Source: JBGPJM01 sp041485385
GTDB taxonomy: Bacteria; Planctomycetota; Phycisphaerae; Phycisphaerales; UBA1924
Direction: 5' to 3'
Assembly (NCBI GenBank): GCA_041485385.1
Contig: JBGPJM010000012.1
Span: 1 to 45,719, forward strand
Length of the DNA: 45,719 nt
Numbering within the stretch: the stretch's first letter is position 1; every line of letters begins with the position of its first letter. A model generated the notes under the pieces. The model saw only the letters and a list, made by a program, of their open reading frames with translations. It was not told the DNA's origin and did no database searches. Positions 1-8,307 of the stretch are shown here, piece after piece. The position numbers were made by a program, and so were the translations under genes.

Positions 1-471
1 ACTTCTCTTCGAGAGATGCATTTCAGGTTCCACCCCAACCGAGCGATCACTAACCAACACAACGCCTTACGCCACAACCACTTACATCAAAAACATCGCA
101 GAAAAAAACCTCAAAAAACCCCCAAAAACCTCAAAAAACCTCGCCGAACCTCAAAAAACCCGGGTCGAACCTCAAAAAAAACCCATCGAACCTCAGAAAA
201 CCTCGCCAAACCCGCGGCGAAGCCAGCCACCCCGGCCACCTTACAATCCGGCCCTTTTTCCCACCCCACCCGCACAACGGCGCCACGATGACACGCAAGA
301 CCCCTCTCCCCCCGACCGCGCTCCCTCAATCCAGAATCCCAAAATCAGTACTGTCCGGTTAAGGGACACCGACAGGTGGCTTTGAAGGGGTGAGCGCGAT
401 CATCGCGAAGACGGACCCGAGGAAGCAGGAGGCGATGGTTGGCGCGTGAGTCTCGAAAGGCCGAACGATCC
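1..471. other. Gene-free region with phased A-tracts
   Basis: No credible gene is seen before the asparaginase start. The stretch holds a CGCCACAACCACTTACA motif (70-86), an array of A-tracts (102-200) described separately, and ordinary GC-rich sequence. Around 348-372 there is a short imperfect palindrome, TGTCC-GGTTAAG-GGACA. An open frame at 16-291 is rich in Lys, Pro and Arg only because it reads through the A-tract array, so it is not called. Confidence 0.6.
102..210. repeat. Degenerate ~20-bp tandem repeat with phased A-tracts
   Basis: About five imperfect units of the form AACCTCAAAAAACC plus TCG-like filler, 20-21 bp each. A-tracts begin near 102, 113, 124, 133, 153, 174 and 196, so the spacing is close to one or two helical turns. 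Such phasing is known to give intrinsically curved DNA. The array sits 16 bp after a 17-bp motif that recurs at 29653-29669, where another short-period array follows. Confidence 0.75.
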
Positions 472-975
472 ATGCGACACGTCACGCTGATCACGACCGG
501 GGGAACCATCGAGAAGACCTACGACGAGCACACCGGCGAACTGGTCAACCGCGGCACGATCGTCAAGCGGATGCTCGGGCGGCTGCGCCTGGAGGACGCC
601 TCGATCTCGATCGTCGACCTGATGCGCAAGGACAGCCTGCACATGACCGACGACGACCGGGCCCGGGTGGTCGAGACGGTGAAGGGCGTGACCGGGAGCG
701 ACGGGGTCGTGATCCTGCACGGGACCGACACGCTGACGATCACGGGCGAGCGCCTGCACGCGGAGATCCCCTCGCCGCGGACGCCGATCATCCTGACGGG
801 CGCGATGCGCCCCTTCGAGATGAAGCGGTCCGATGCGCTGCAGAACCTGACGGAGTCGATCTTCGCCACCGGCGTGCTGGAGCCAGGCGTGTACTGCGTG
901 GCGCACGGGAGGGCGCTGAAGTTCCCGGGAGTAGTCAAGGATCGGGAGAGCGGCACGTTCCGGAGGCTTCCATGA
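472..975 (+). CDS. Asparaginase N-terminal-domain protein (half-size)
   Basis: A 167-residue protein matching only the N-terminal catalytic domain of L-asparaginase/glutaminase enzymes, which hydrolyse Asn to Asp and ammonia. The first catalytic Thr loop is visible as TTGGTIEK (residues 8-15) and the second Thr-Asp pair as HGTDT (83-87). TGAMRPFE follows, as in the family. Classical enzymes have about 330 residues with a second domain, which is absent here. Compact single-domain asparaginase-like proteins do occur. The start at 472 was chosen because the conserved beta strand MRHVTLITTGG begins there; a GTG at 439 would add eleven residues. The stop overlaps the next start (ATGA, 972-975), so it is translationally coupled to the transporter gene. 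Activity as an asparaginase is inferred. Confidence 0.85.
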   Translation: MRHVTLITTGGTIEKTYDEHTGELVNRGTIVKRMLGRLRLEDASISIVDLMRKDSLHMTDDDRARVVETVKGVTGSDGVVILHGTDTLTITGERLHAEIPSPRTPIILTGAMRPFEMKRSDALQNLTESIFATGVLEPGVYCVAHGRALKFPGVVKDRESGTFRRLP

Positions 976-1475
976 AGGCGATCCTGCTCGCAGTAATGGC
1001 GGGGCTGTGCTGGGGCGTCGGCGAGCTGTGCACCAAGAGCGTGCTGCACACCAACAGGGTGGGGCCGGTGACGGCGATCGCGGTGCGCTCGACGGTGGCG
1101 CTGCCGACGATCTGGGCGGCGTGGCTCGTGGCCGTGTACGCGCTGAAGCTGCGGCAGGAGCCGACCGACTGGTTCCACGCCGGCGGACCGACGATGCTCA
1201 AGCTCGTGCTGGGCTCCGGGCTGGTGGCGGGGGCCGCGGCGATGGTGCTGTTCTACTCGGCGCTGAACGTGGGGGACATCTCGGTGATCAAGCCGATCGC
1301 GTTCACGGTGGCGCCGGCGACGGCGGTGCTGCTGGGATGGCTGGTGCTCGGGGAAGCAATGACGGTGCGGAAGGCGGCGGCGGTGGCGCTGATCCTGGCA
1401 GGGGTGATCCTGCTTACGGGCAGCGGTGGGGTGCCGGTACAGGCGAAGGAAGAGGGACTCTCGCAGAGGCGCTGA
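972..1475 (+). CDS. EamA/DMT-type half-size transporter
   Basis: A 167-residue hydrophobic protein with about five membrane segments. The glycine-rich start (GLCWGVGELCTKS) and the closing LGEAMTVRK...GVILLTGSG segment are typical of one EamA repeat in the drug/metabolite transporter superfamily. Two-domain members have about 300 residues, so this is one repeat and would have to act as a dimer, like small multidrug resistance proteins. It overlaps the asparaginase-like gene by 4 bp. Export or uptake of an amino acid linked to asparaginase is possible from context but unproven. Confidence 0.75.
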   Translation: MKAILLAVMAGLCWGVGELCTKSVLHTNRVGPVTAIAVRSTVALPTIWAAWLVAVYALKLRQEPTDWFHAGGPTMLKLVLGSGLVAGAAAMVLFYSALNVGDISVIKPIAFTVAPATAVLLGWLVLGEAMTVRKAAAVALILAGVILLTGSGGVPVQAKEEGLSQRR

Positions 1476-1524
1476 GGCGCGGAGGGGGAAGCGATGAACT
1501 GTTGTCGTGCAAGGACGGCATCAC

Positions 1525-1875
1525 ATGCTCCACGAACTCGTGGACCGAATACGCGCTCTGAGCGGCGTTACCGTGTTCGTGATCAGCCTGGTCGGGTACG
1601 GCTACGCGATCGCAATTTGTCCGCTCGTCCTTGTTGGCGCCAGGTATCTCGGCACGAGAGTGACTGGAACCACGGCTGGCGCCCAGCGATGCGCAGCCGC
1701 GGTGTGGTTTACGCTCATGTTTCTGAGCGCGATATTGGCGCTGTTCTTCGTGATCACTGCGTACGGATACGGCGGCCACCAGCATCTGGCAGTTCGGAAG
1801 CTACCGATTCCGTTCATCGTCGCGCTGGTTGTCGGGTGGTGGCTGAGGAAGTTCGCGAGATCAGGAACTCTTTGA
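1525..1875 (+). CDS. Small membrane protein, unknown function
   Basis: A 116-residue protein with three predicted membrane helices: one near the N-terminus (VTVFVISLVGYGYAIAI), one in the middle (FTLMFLSAILALFFVI) and one near the end (IPFIVALVVGWWL). The start at ATG 1525 is favoured because AAGGA (1511-1515) lies about nine bases upstream; a GTG at 1507 is an alternative. It runs convergently towards rplU with a 20-bp gap. I recognise no family. Confidence 0.6.
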   Translation: MLHELVDRIRALSGVTVFVISLVGYGYAIAICPLVLVGARYLGTRVTGTTAGAQRCAAAVWFTLMFLSAILALFFVITAYGYGGHQHLAVRKLPIPFIVALVVGWWLRKFARSGTL

Positions 1876-1895
1876 CGCCACCGCCAACGCCCGGG

Positions 1896-2216
1896 TCAGG
1901 CCTTGATGGCGGTGACCTTGACCTGCGTGTAGCGCTGCCGGTGGCCGGTGTGGCGCCGGTAGTTCTTCTTGGTGCGGAACTTCTGGATCTCCAGCTTCTC
2001 GCCCAGGACGACCGGCTGGACGATCTCGGCGGTGACGGTGGCGCCCTTGACGTACGGCGCGCCGATCTTCATCGAATCGCCGCCGACGAGCAGGACGCGG
2101 TCGTAGGTGATCTTCTTGCCCGCCTCGGCGGCGCCTTCGTCGATCAGGTCGACCAAGATCACCTCACCCTGGGCGACCCTGCGCTGGCTGCCGGATTCTT
2201 CGATGATGGCGTACAT
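1896..2216 (-). CDS. rplU: 50S ribosomal protein bL21
   Basis: A 106-residue protein with the bL21 hallmarks: the MYAIIEESGSQRRV start, the central VLLVGGD strand, and the basic C-terminal loop with FRTKKNYRRHTGHRQ, which contacts 23S rRNA. The length is normal for the family. bL21 is an early-binding protein of the large subunit. In most bacteria rplU is followed immediately by rpmA (bL27), but here the next 20 bases lead into a gene on the opposite strand, so the usual pair is broken. About 200 bp of upstream DNA (2217-2414) probably carries its promoter. Confidence 0.97.
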   Translation of the reverse strand: MYAIIEESGSQRRVAQGEVILVDLIDEGAAEAGKKITYDRVLLVGGDSMKIGAPYVKGATVTAEIVQPVVLGEKLEIQKFRTKKNYRRHTGHRQRYTQVKVTAIKA

Positions 2217-2414
2217 GGGGGAATGGACTCCAGACCTCGCTGGCGGGGGGGCGGCCGAGAATGCGGCCCGGCTTGGTTGCCCGGTTCACGGAGGGGCGAG
2301 ATGGTAGGCGGCCACGGCGCGGGGACAATCCTCGTAAGCTCGTTCTGGCGGAAACGACCGACGCGACCAACTATCCCCGAATGGGCGGGTTGGACAACGC
2401 ACAAGGAGCCGCGA

Positions 2415-3104
2415 GTGGGCGGAACCGATCGGAGCGCGTGGGAGGGCGTGATCAGCGCGGGCGTGAAGGCCCAGCGGCTCGTCCCGGGGGCGGTGGCGGT
2501 GGGCGGGACCGCGGCCGCACTCTACGCCCATCATCGGGTGTCCGAGGATACGGATCACCTGCTGTCGTCGCTGCGCGACCGATTCGAGGAGGTCCGCGAG
2601 GCCCTTGAGCGATCACCGGAATGGAAGACGGCGCGCGTGCAGGGACCCGTGTTGATCCTGGGGAGCATCGGCGGCGTTCAGGTTGGCTTCCGGCAGTCGC
2701 GCCGAAAAAGCCCGATCGAAACAACGGTGCTGTCCACGACCCACGGGCCGCTCACGGTGCCGACGCTCGACGAGTTGATCGGCATGAAGGCGTACCTTGC
2801 GTACACGCGGAATGCCGCGCGTGACTACCTGGACTTCGCGGCACTTTCCGAGTGCGCCCCGGAGGGCGCGGTACAGGGATCGCTGCTCAAGACGGACGAG
2901 CGATACGGCCACCTGCAGACAGCCTCCGCGGGGCTTGAGGTCGCGAAGCGGCTGTCCGAGCCCAACCCCTACGATCTTGGGCAGGTGAACCTTTCTGAAT
3001 ACAAGGGCCTGACGCCGGCATGGAGGGATTGGGAACGTGTCGAGCGCATCTGCCGGCACTTCGGGAAGCTGCTGGGCGAACAACTGGCGCTTGGGGGAAC
3101 GTGA
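2415..3104 (+). CDS. AbiEii/AbiGii-like nucleotidyltransferase
   Basis: A 229-residue protein. Near the N-terminus it has GGTAAALYAHHRVSEDTDHL, which matches the GG...H-R-x-S-x-D-x-D signature of AbiEii/MenT-type nucleotidyltransferases, where the two acidic residues bind metal. Further on, TVPTLDELIGMKAYLAYTRNAARDYLDFAAL matches the conserved late segment of that family. The GTG start at 2415 is supported by AAGGAG seven bases upstream; a much longer open frame upstream is a shadow. The stop lies two bases before the ATG of a small acidic-basic protein, so the pair is coupled. In known AbiE systems the toxin modifies tRNA or a related target and the antitoxin is a separate regulator. A toxin role here is inference only. 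Confidence 0.75.
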   Translation: MGGTDRSAWEGVISAGVKAQRLVPGAVAVGGTAAALYAHHRVSEDTDHLLSSLRDRFEEVREALERSPEWKTARVQGPVLILGSIGGVQVGFRQSRRKSPIETTVLSTTHGPLTVPTLDELIGMKAYLAYTRNAARDYLDFAALSECAPEGAVQGSLLKTDERYGHLQTASAGLEVAKRLSEPNPYDLGQVNLSEYKGLTPAWRDWERVERICRHFGKLLGEQLALGGT

Positions 3105-3106
3105 CG

Positions 3107-3346
3107 ATGAAGCACCGACACATCGAGACAGACCAATGGACCCGTGCGGCGATCGATTCGGCGCTGGAGTACGGCGACCTTCCTGATTGGCGGGAGCTGT
3201 TCGCCGCGGTCCGGCAGAACCGGGAACTCGCACGCGAAGTGCTGTTCGTCGCCGGCTCGCACCACATCGAAGGCGCCTCGGCGCTGGCCAAGGAACTGGT
3301 GTGGGCGCTGTGGCCGGAACTGCGGACGGGACAATCGGCGGCGTAG
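3107..3346 (+). CDS. Small partner protein of the AbiEii-like gene
   Basis: A 79-residue predicted cytoplasmic protein beginning MKHRHIETDQW and rich in helices (WRELFAAVRQNRELAREVL). It starts two bases after the stop of the nucleotidyltransferase, so the two are almost certainly co-translated. No DNA-binding motif is evident. I do not recognise the family. Its place suggests an antitoxin or accessory subunit, but the order (toxin-like gene first) is opposite to AbiEi-AbiEii. Confidence 0.65.
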   Translation: MKHRHIETDQWTRAAIDSALEYGDLPDWRELFAAVRQNRELAREVLFVAGSHHIEGASALAKELVWALWPELRTGQSAA

Positions 3347-3433
3347 CGACGCTGGCGAAGGGGGGAACGCATGGGCGAAATCGATCCTCTCGACCGCATC
3401 CGCGGTTCGCCTGGGGCGCCGGCGATACCCGGA

Positions 3434-5338
3434 TCAGACGTCGGCGGTCTCGCGGTCGCGGGCCTGTCGCTCGGAGCGTTTGCGGAGGGACTCGTCGAGG
3501 ATCTTCTTGCGGATGCGGACCGACTTGGGCGTGATCTCCACCAGCTCGTCGTCCTCGATGTACTCGAGCGCGGGCTCGAGCAGGACGGTGCGGGAGCCCT
3601 TGAGGACGACGGTGGCTTCCTTGCTGGAGACCCGCATGTTGGTCAGTTGCTTGAGCCGCGTGATGTTGACCACCAGGTCGTTGTCGCGGTTGTGCTCGCC
3701 GACGACCTGGCCGGCGTAGACCCTCTCGCCGGGCTTGACGAAGAGGACGCCTCGCTCGGCCATGAGCTCGCAGGCGTGCGTGGTGACGGCGCCGGTCTCG
3801 AGGGCGACCAGGACGCCCTGCTGGCGGTGCGGCGTGATGCCCAGGAGCGGGGCGAAGCGCTCGAAGGTGTGGTGCATGATCGCCTCGCCCTGCGTGGAGG
3901 TGAGCAGGCGCGAGCGGAGGCCGATGAGGCCGCGGGCGGGGACTTCGAACTCAAGGTGCGTGACGGCGTCGCCGCGGGGCTCCATGGATTTGACCTCGCC
4001 CTTGCGGGAGCCGACGAGCTCCATGACGGCGCCGACGGCGTGGTTGGGGGCGTCGATGACGAGCCACTCGATGGGCTCGTGCAGCACGCCGCCGACCATC
4101 TTGGTGACGACGCGGGGCTTGCCGACGGAGAGCTCGTACCCCTCGCGGCGCATGGTCTCCAGCAGGATGCCCAGGTGCAGCAGGCCGCGCCCGGAGACGA
4201 TGAACTCGTCGGACGTCGCGCCGGGCTCGACGCGGAGGGCGACGTTGTGCTGGAGCTCCTTGTCGAGGCGGTCGCGGATCTGGCGGCTGGTGACGTACTC
4301 GCCCTCGATGCCGGCGAAGGGAGAGTCGTTGATGCGGAAGAGCATGGTGAGCGTGGGCTCGTCGACGGTCACCGGCGGCAGGGCGACGGGGTTCTCCAGG
4401 TCGGCGATGGTGTCGCCGATGTCGATGGACTCGAGGCCCACGACGGCGCAGAGGTCGCCGGCGGAGACCTCGGCGGTCTCCTCCCTCCCCAGCGCCTTGA
4501 AGCGCAGGAGCTGGGCGATCCTGTCCTGGCGGACAGTCCCGTCGCGCTTGAGCACGGCGATGGGCACGCCGGGGCGGAGCACACCCGCGAAGACCCGCCC
4601 GATGCCGATCCGGCCGACGTAGTCGTTGTAGTCCAGCGTCGTGATGAGCATCTGCAGCGGCGCGCCGGGGTCGTCCAGCGGCTCCGGGACGTGGTCGACG
4701 ATGGCGTCGTAGATGACCTTCATGTTGATGCCAGGCTTCTTGTGGTCCAGGGAGGCCCAGCCGTTGCGCCCGGAGGCGTAGACGATGGGGAAGTTCATGG
4801 CGTGGTCGTCGGCGCCGAGCTCGACGAGCAGGTCGAAGACCTCGTTGACGACCTCGTCGGGGCGGGCGTCGGGGCGGTCGCACTTGTTGACGACGACGAT
4901 CGGCTTGAGGCCGGCCTCGATCGCCTTGGAGAGCACGAACCGCGTCTGCGGCATCGGCCCTTCGAAGGCGTCCACCAGCAGCAGGCAGCCGTCGGCCATG
5001 CGCAGGACGCGCTCCACCTCGCCGCCGAAATCGGCGTGCCCGGGGGTATCGATCACGTTGATCTGGTAGAGCTCGACGCCGTCCCCGGTCTTCGCGGGGC
5101 GGGAGTAGACGATCTCGCAGTTCTTGGAGAGGATGGTGATGCCGCGCTCGCGCTCGAGCGGGTTGGAATCCATGATCAGGTCGTGCTGGCCGCCCATGAG
5201 CTTCTCCAGCTCGCCGGCGCGGAACATGCCGGATTGCTTGAGGAGCTGGTCCACGAGCGTGGTCTTGCCATGGTCGACGTGGGCGATGATGGCGACATTG
5301 CGGAGGGTGGTTCGGATTGTGTCGGTGGCTGGGGGCAT
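3434..5338 (-). CDS. typA: Translational GTPase TypA/BipA
   Basis: A 634-residue ribosome-binding GTPase of the TypA/BipA family, which takes part in 50S assembly and stress adaptation. The G1 loop AHVDHGKT is at residues 19-26, the switch I segment ERERGITI follows, then DTPGHADF (G3) and NKCDRP (G4). Domains II, III and V and the BipA-specific C-terminal domain are all present. GPARGLIGLRS-like sequence near residue 450 reads VPARGLIGLRSRL, a hallmark of the family. The length is slightly above the usual 600-615. The start ATG at 5338 gives MPPATDTIR just before the G domain; the frame stays open upstream but that part is Pro/Arg-rich and not conserved in character. A long antisense open frame covers the whole gene and is a codon-bias shadow. 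Confidence 0.97.
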   Translation of the reverse strand: MPPATDTIRTTLRNVAIIAHVDHGKTTLVDQLLKQSGMFRAGELEKLMGGQHDLIMDSNPLERERGITILSKNCEIVYSRPAKTGDGVELYQINVIDTPGHADFGGEVERVLRMADGCLLLVDAFEGPMPQTRFVLSKAIEAGLKPIVVVNKCDRPDARPDEVVNEVFDLLVELGADDHAMNFPIVYASGRNGWASLDHKKPGINMKVIYDAIVDHVPEPLDDPGAPLQMLITTLDYNDYVGRIGIGRVFAGVLRPGVPIAVLKRDGTVRQDRIAQLLRFKALGREETAEVSAGDLCAVVGLESIDIGDTIADLENPVALPPVTVDEPTLTMLFRINDSPFAGIEGEYVTSRQIRDRLDKELQHNVALRVEPGATSDEFIVSGRGLLHLGILLETMRREGYELSVGKPRVVTKMVGGVLHEPIEWLVIDAPNHAVGAVMELVGSRKGEVKSMEPRGDAVTHLEFEVPARGLIGLRSRLLTSTQGEAIMHHTFERFAPLLGITPHRQQGVLVALETGAVTTHACELMAERGVLFVKPGERVYAGQVVGEHNRDNDLVVNITRLKQLTNMRVSSKEATVVLKGSRTVLLEPALEYIEDDELVEITPKSVRIRKKILDESLRKRSERQARDRETADV

Positions 5339-5899
5339 GGATTGCGGCGGGCGGCGGTCTCGGGAGCGACAAGTGGGTTCAGGGACAGCGGCCGCACAGG
5401 CGGCGGGACGGGCAGACGCGGGAGGGTGAACCCCGGAGCTCCCCCCCGGGGGGAGCCTGAGTTCTCGGACGATCGCGCTACCCGGCCGGGCACGCCATCG
5501 GAGCTTGGGACGGGCAAGTATAGGTCGCGACCCGGCGCGGTCGGACGCGGTCGACGATCCGGTAACACGCCGGCAGCATTTCTCCAGACCGCGCAGGCTG
5601 CACGGCCCCGAGCGCCGGGCCCGTGCCGGGCCCGCTTGGCTTGTCCGTGCCGCGCGCGACGGCATTGTTGAGGAAGATATCGTCGGCGCGGGTGCGCAAG
5701 AGCCCCTCCCCCGACGACGACCACCACGGCGTGACGTGCCCAGAGATGACCCCTGACCCCTGCCCGCCGGGGCGCGATCGCTCGCGCAATCGGCGGGGGC
5801 GGTGTGCCGCGCAGCGACGCGGGCGGGCTGTCCCTGTGCGCACACGCCGGAGAGCACCGGTCGCCCGACCCGTGCCGGAACATCAGGAGATCAGCGGCC
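5339..5899. other. Divergent intergenic region between typA and the PEP-CTERM gene
   Basis: No credible gene is seen, and the open frames crossing it are shadows. It contains a near-perfect palindrome, GCTCCCCCC-c-GGGGGGAGC (5438-5456), which would form a very stable hairpin in the typA leader. A TATACT hexamer on the minus strand (5513-5518) could be a -10 element for typA but has no clear -35 partner. Confidence 0.5.
5438..5456. repeat. G/C inverted repeat in the typA leader
   Basis: Arms GCTCCCCCC and GGGGGGAGC are perfect complements of nine bases, separated by one C. It lies about 100 bp upstream of the typA start. No T-run follows on either strand, so it is not a standard intrinsic terminator. 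Function unknown. Confidence 0.6.
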
Positions 5900-6604
5900 A
5901 TGACACAATCAGCGTGGATGCTTGCGGCGGCGGGGATGACCGGCCTGGTGCTCGCCCTCCCCGGCACGGCCGGCGCGACGGTCTTCTACTCGAAGAACTT
6001 CCAGAACGGATCGACGTACGCGGAGTGGTCGACCAACCAGCACTACACGAACGCGCCGACCTTCACCCGGTTCCTCGGTCGGTACACGAACGACACGGTG
6101 ACGCTGACGCTCCCGACGCCCGCGGAGTACAACCGCCCGCACGACGAGGTGCCCGGCGATCCGCCTCCCGGCGAACCGCCGCCGACGCGCGACCAGCTCC
6201 TGCTGGAGTTCCACCTCTACATCATCGACTCGTGGGACGGCTCGGAGCCGACGCAGGGGCCGGACTACTTCAACGTGCAGGTCAACGGAATGAGCATCTT
6301 CGACGAGACGTTCGCCAACCAGCACATGTACCAGAGCTACCACCACCTGCCGGACGTTGGGCGAGCGCAGCTGGGCTTCGACCAGCGCTGGGTGGACTCG
6401 ATCTACTACATGAGCATGCCCTTCGACGTGACCACCGACACGTTCCACATCAGCTTCCGCGGGCACGGCCTGCAGGTGATCAACGACGAGTCGTGGGGGA
6501 TCGACAACATCAACCTCTCGATCATCACCGTCCCCTCGCCGGGCGCGGCGGCGCTCCTGGTGCTGGGGACGTTCTGCGTAGCCGGGGGTCGGCGCCGGAG
6601 GTAG
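5900..6604 (+). CDS. Secreted PEP-CTERM-like protein
   Basis: A 234-residue exported protein. A signal peptide covers roughly residues 1-26 (hydrophobic GMTGLVLALPGTAGA). The middle is rich in Trp, Tyr, Asp and Asn and looks like a beta-sandwich surface domain. The C-terminus reads VPSPGAAALLVLG...CVAGGRRRR: a Pro-containing motif, a hydrophobic helix and a basic end, as in PEP-CTERM sorting signals recognised by exosortase, although the motif is VPSPG and not VPEP. The start ATG 5900 has AGGAG (5885-5889) upstream. The probable fate is processing and attachment at the cell surface. The central domain is not recognised. Confidence 0.7.
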   Translation: MTQSAWMLAAAGMTGLVLALPGTAGATVFYSKNFQNGSTYAEWSTNQHYTNAPTFTRFLGRYTNDTVTLTLPTPAEYNRPHDEVPGDPPPGEPPPTRDQLLLEFHLYIIDSWDGSEPTQGPDYFNVQVNGMSIFDETFANQHMYQSYHHLPDVGRAQLGFDQRWVDSIYYMSMPFDVTTDTFHISFRGHGLQVINDESWGIDNINLSIITVPSPGAAALLVLGTFCVAGGRRRR

Positions 6605-6702
6605 GCCGACCGGCGGAGCACGGCCGTGAGGTGCGCGGGACCCTGATGGGTGGGATCCGCGCTCATGGTCGTGTTCCCCTTTGGCAGGGCGCGGGCGTCG
6701 CT

Positions 6703-8307
6703 CTATTCATCCATCCGGGAGAGCTCGGCGAATCGCTGGGCCAGATCGCCGTAGAGCCGGCCGAAGACGCGCCGCGGCTCGAGGTACGCCGCGGGCCCGT
6801 CGGCCGACGGGTGCGTCACCTCCACCTCACGGATAACCTCGCGGCAGGCCTGGGCAACGCCTGGCCAGCGGCCGACGCCGACGCCGGCGAGGATGGCGGC
6901 GCCGAGGGCGGGGCCTTCCTGGGAGTTCGTGACCACGACCGGGCACGAGTAGACGTCGGCCTGGATTTGGCGCCAGAGGGCGGACTTGGCGCCGCCGCCG
7001 GAGATGCGGACGGAGCGGGCGGCGATCCCGAGGCCGCGCACGATCTGGAAGATCTCGCCCATGGCGAAGGAGACGCCCTCGATGACCGCGCGAACAAGGT
7101 GGGCGCGCGTGTGGCGGGACGTGAGACCGATCCAGGCGCCGCGAGCGTCGGGATCCGGGTGGGGGCATCGCTCGCCGGTCAGGTACGGAAGAAAGACCAG
7201 GCCGCCACTGCCGGGAAGGGCGGTCGCGGCCTCCGCCATCAGCTGGTCGTAGGGGACGCCGGGGAAGAGGGTGTCGCGGCACCACTTGAGCGAGCCGGCG
7301 GCGGAGAGCATGCACCCGGTAATGCACCACCCCCCCCTCCCCGCTGCCCCCTTCCCCGTCGCTCCACCGCTTCCCCCGCCGGTCGCGGCGCACATGGTGT
7401 GCGTTCGACCGGGGGGTTCGGCGCTGTTCGCGGGCAGGTCGATCGCGGGAGAGTCGGAATGGGCGATGATCACTCCGCTGGTGCCAAGCGTCGCGGCGAC
7501 GATGCCCGGCTCGACCACGCCGGAGCCGACGGCGCCCGTCATGTTGTCGCCGGAGCCGACGACGACGGGGATGCCGGCGCGAAGGCCGATCTGCTGGGCG
7601 GCCCACGGCGAGAGCGGGCCGGTGGGGAGCGAGGACTCGAGGGCGGGCGGCAGGATCGCGGGGTCGATGCTCATCGTCCTGCACATGCCCTCGTGCCAGG
7701 CACGCCGCGCGACGTCGAACAGAAGCGTGCCGGAGGCATCGCCGACATCTGTGGCAAGCTCACCGGTGAGGCGGAGACCGATGTAGTCCTTGGGGAGACA
7801 GAACGCGGCGACGCTGCGCCAGATGTCGGGCTCGTTCTTCCGAACCCACAGCAGTTTGGGAAGGGTGAAACCGGTGAGCGCGGCGTTGCCGACCATCCTC
7901 ACCAGCGCGGCACGCCCCCCCGCCGCATGCTCGATCTCGCGGCATTCAGCCGCCGTACGCTGGTCGTTCCAGAGGAGCGCCGGGCGGAGTGGCGCGGCCT
8001 CGCGCCCGCCGGTCGAGAGATTTTGGCGCGACAGCAGGACGGAGCCGTGCATCTGCCCGCTGAGGCCGACGGCGCGGACAGAATCGGGGGAGATGCGGGC
8101 CGCGTCCACGGCCGCACGGGCGGCCTGCACCGTCGCGGACCACCACTGCTGGGGGTCCTGCTCGGACCAGCCGGGCCGGGGGCGGCTGAGTGAATGGTCG
8201 GCGGAGACGCCGCCGAGCAGGCCGGCCCGCTCGTCGCAGACGATCGCCTTGGTCGCGGAAGTGCCGACGTCGATGCCCAGAAAGGCGTCCACGCGGCCAG
8301 TGTACAT
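6703..8307 (-). CDS. xylB: Xylulokinase (FGGY family)
   Basis: A 534-residue FGGY carbohydrate kinase. The N-terminal phosphate motif is FLGIDVGTSATKAIV. The motif GLSGQMHGSVLL, with QMHG, is characteristic of D-xylulose kinases, which make xylulose 5-phosphate. The second domain is seen in TLGTSGVII, LSAAGSL, PYLTGERCPHPD and RISGGGAKSALW, and all match the family. An unusual low-complexity segment rich in Gly (about residues 309-326, DNA 7328-7380) replaces a short loop between HTMC and WCITG. The start follows directly after the stop of the upstream gene (TGA-ATG, 8310-8305), so it is the fourth member of a coupled operon headed by an ECF sigma factor. A GTG at 8292 is an alternative start. 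No xylose isomerase is nearby. Confidence 0.9.
   Translation of the reverse strand: MYTGRVDAFLGIDVGTSATKAIVCDERAGLLGGVSADHSLSRPRPGWSEQDPQQWWSATVQAARAAVDAARISPDSVRAVGLSGQMHGSVLLSRQNLSTGGREAAPLRPALLWNDQRTAAECREIEHAAGGRAALVRMVGNAALTGFTLPKLLWVRKNEPDIWRSVAAFCLPKDYIGLRLTGELATDVGDASGTLLFDVARRAWHEGMCRTMSIDPAILPPALESSLPTGPLSPWAAQQIGLRAGIPVVVGSGDNMTGAVGSGVVEPGIVAATLGTSGVIIAHSDSPAIDLPANSAEPPGRTHTMCAATGGGSGGATGKGAAGRGGWCITGCMLSAAGSLKWCRDTLFPGVPYDQLMAEAATALPGSGGLVFLPYLTGERCPHPDPDARGAWIGLTSRHTRAHLVRAVIEGVSFAMGEIFQIVRGLGIAARSVRISGGGAKSALWRQIQADVYSCPVVVTNSQEGPALGAAILAGVGVGRWPGVAQACREVIREVEVTHPSADGPAAYLEPRRVFGRLYGDLAQRFAELSRMDE

Noticed and set aside
102..210. CRISPR-like appearance of the A-tract repeat
   Set aside because: Units are about 20 bp with no unique spacers and the repeats are degenerate; no cas genes are present.
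348..372. Possible insertion-sequence end (TGTCCGGTTAAGGGACA)
   Set aside because: It looks like a terminal-repeat fragment but no transposase or second end was found.
2217..2414. Possible L21 leader structure upstream of rplU
   Set aside because: No defined leader consensus could be matched by eye and the promoter elements are weak.
3371..5671. Long plus-strand open frame antisense to typA
   Set aside because: It is rich in Asp, Val, Gly and Leu as expected for the complement of a GC-rich gene, and the minus strand encodes an unmistakable TypA.
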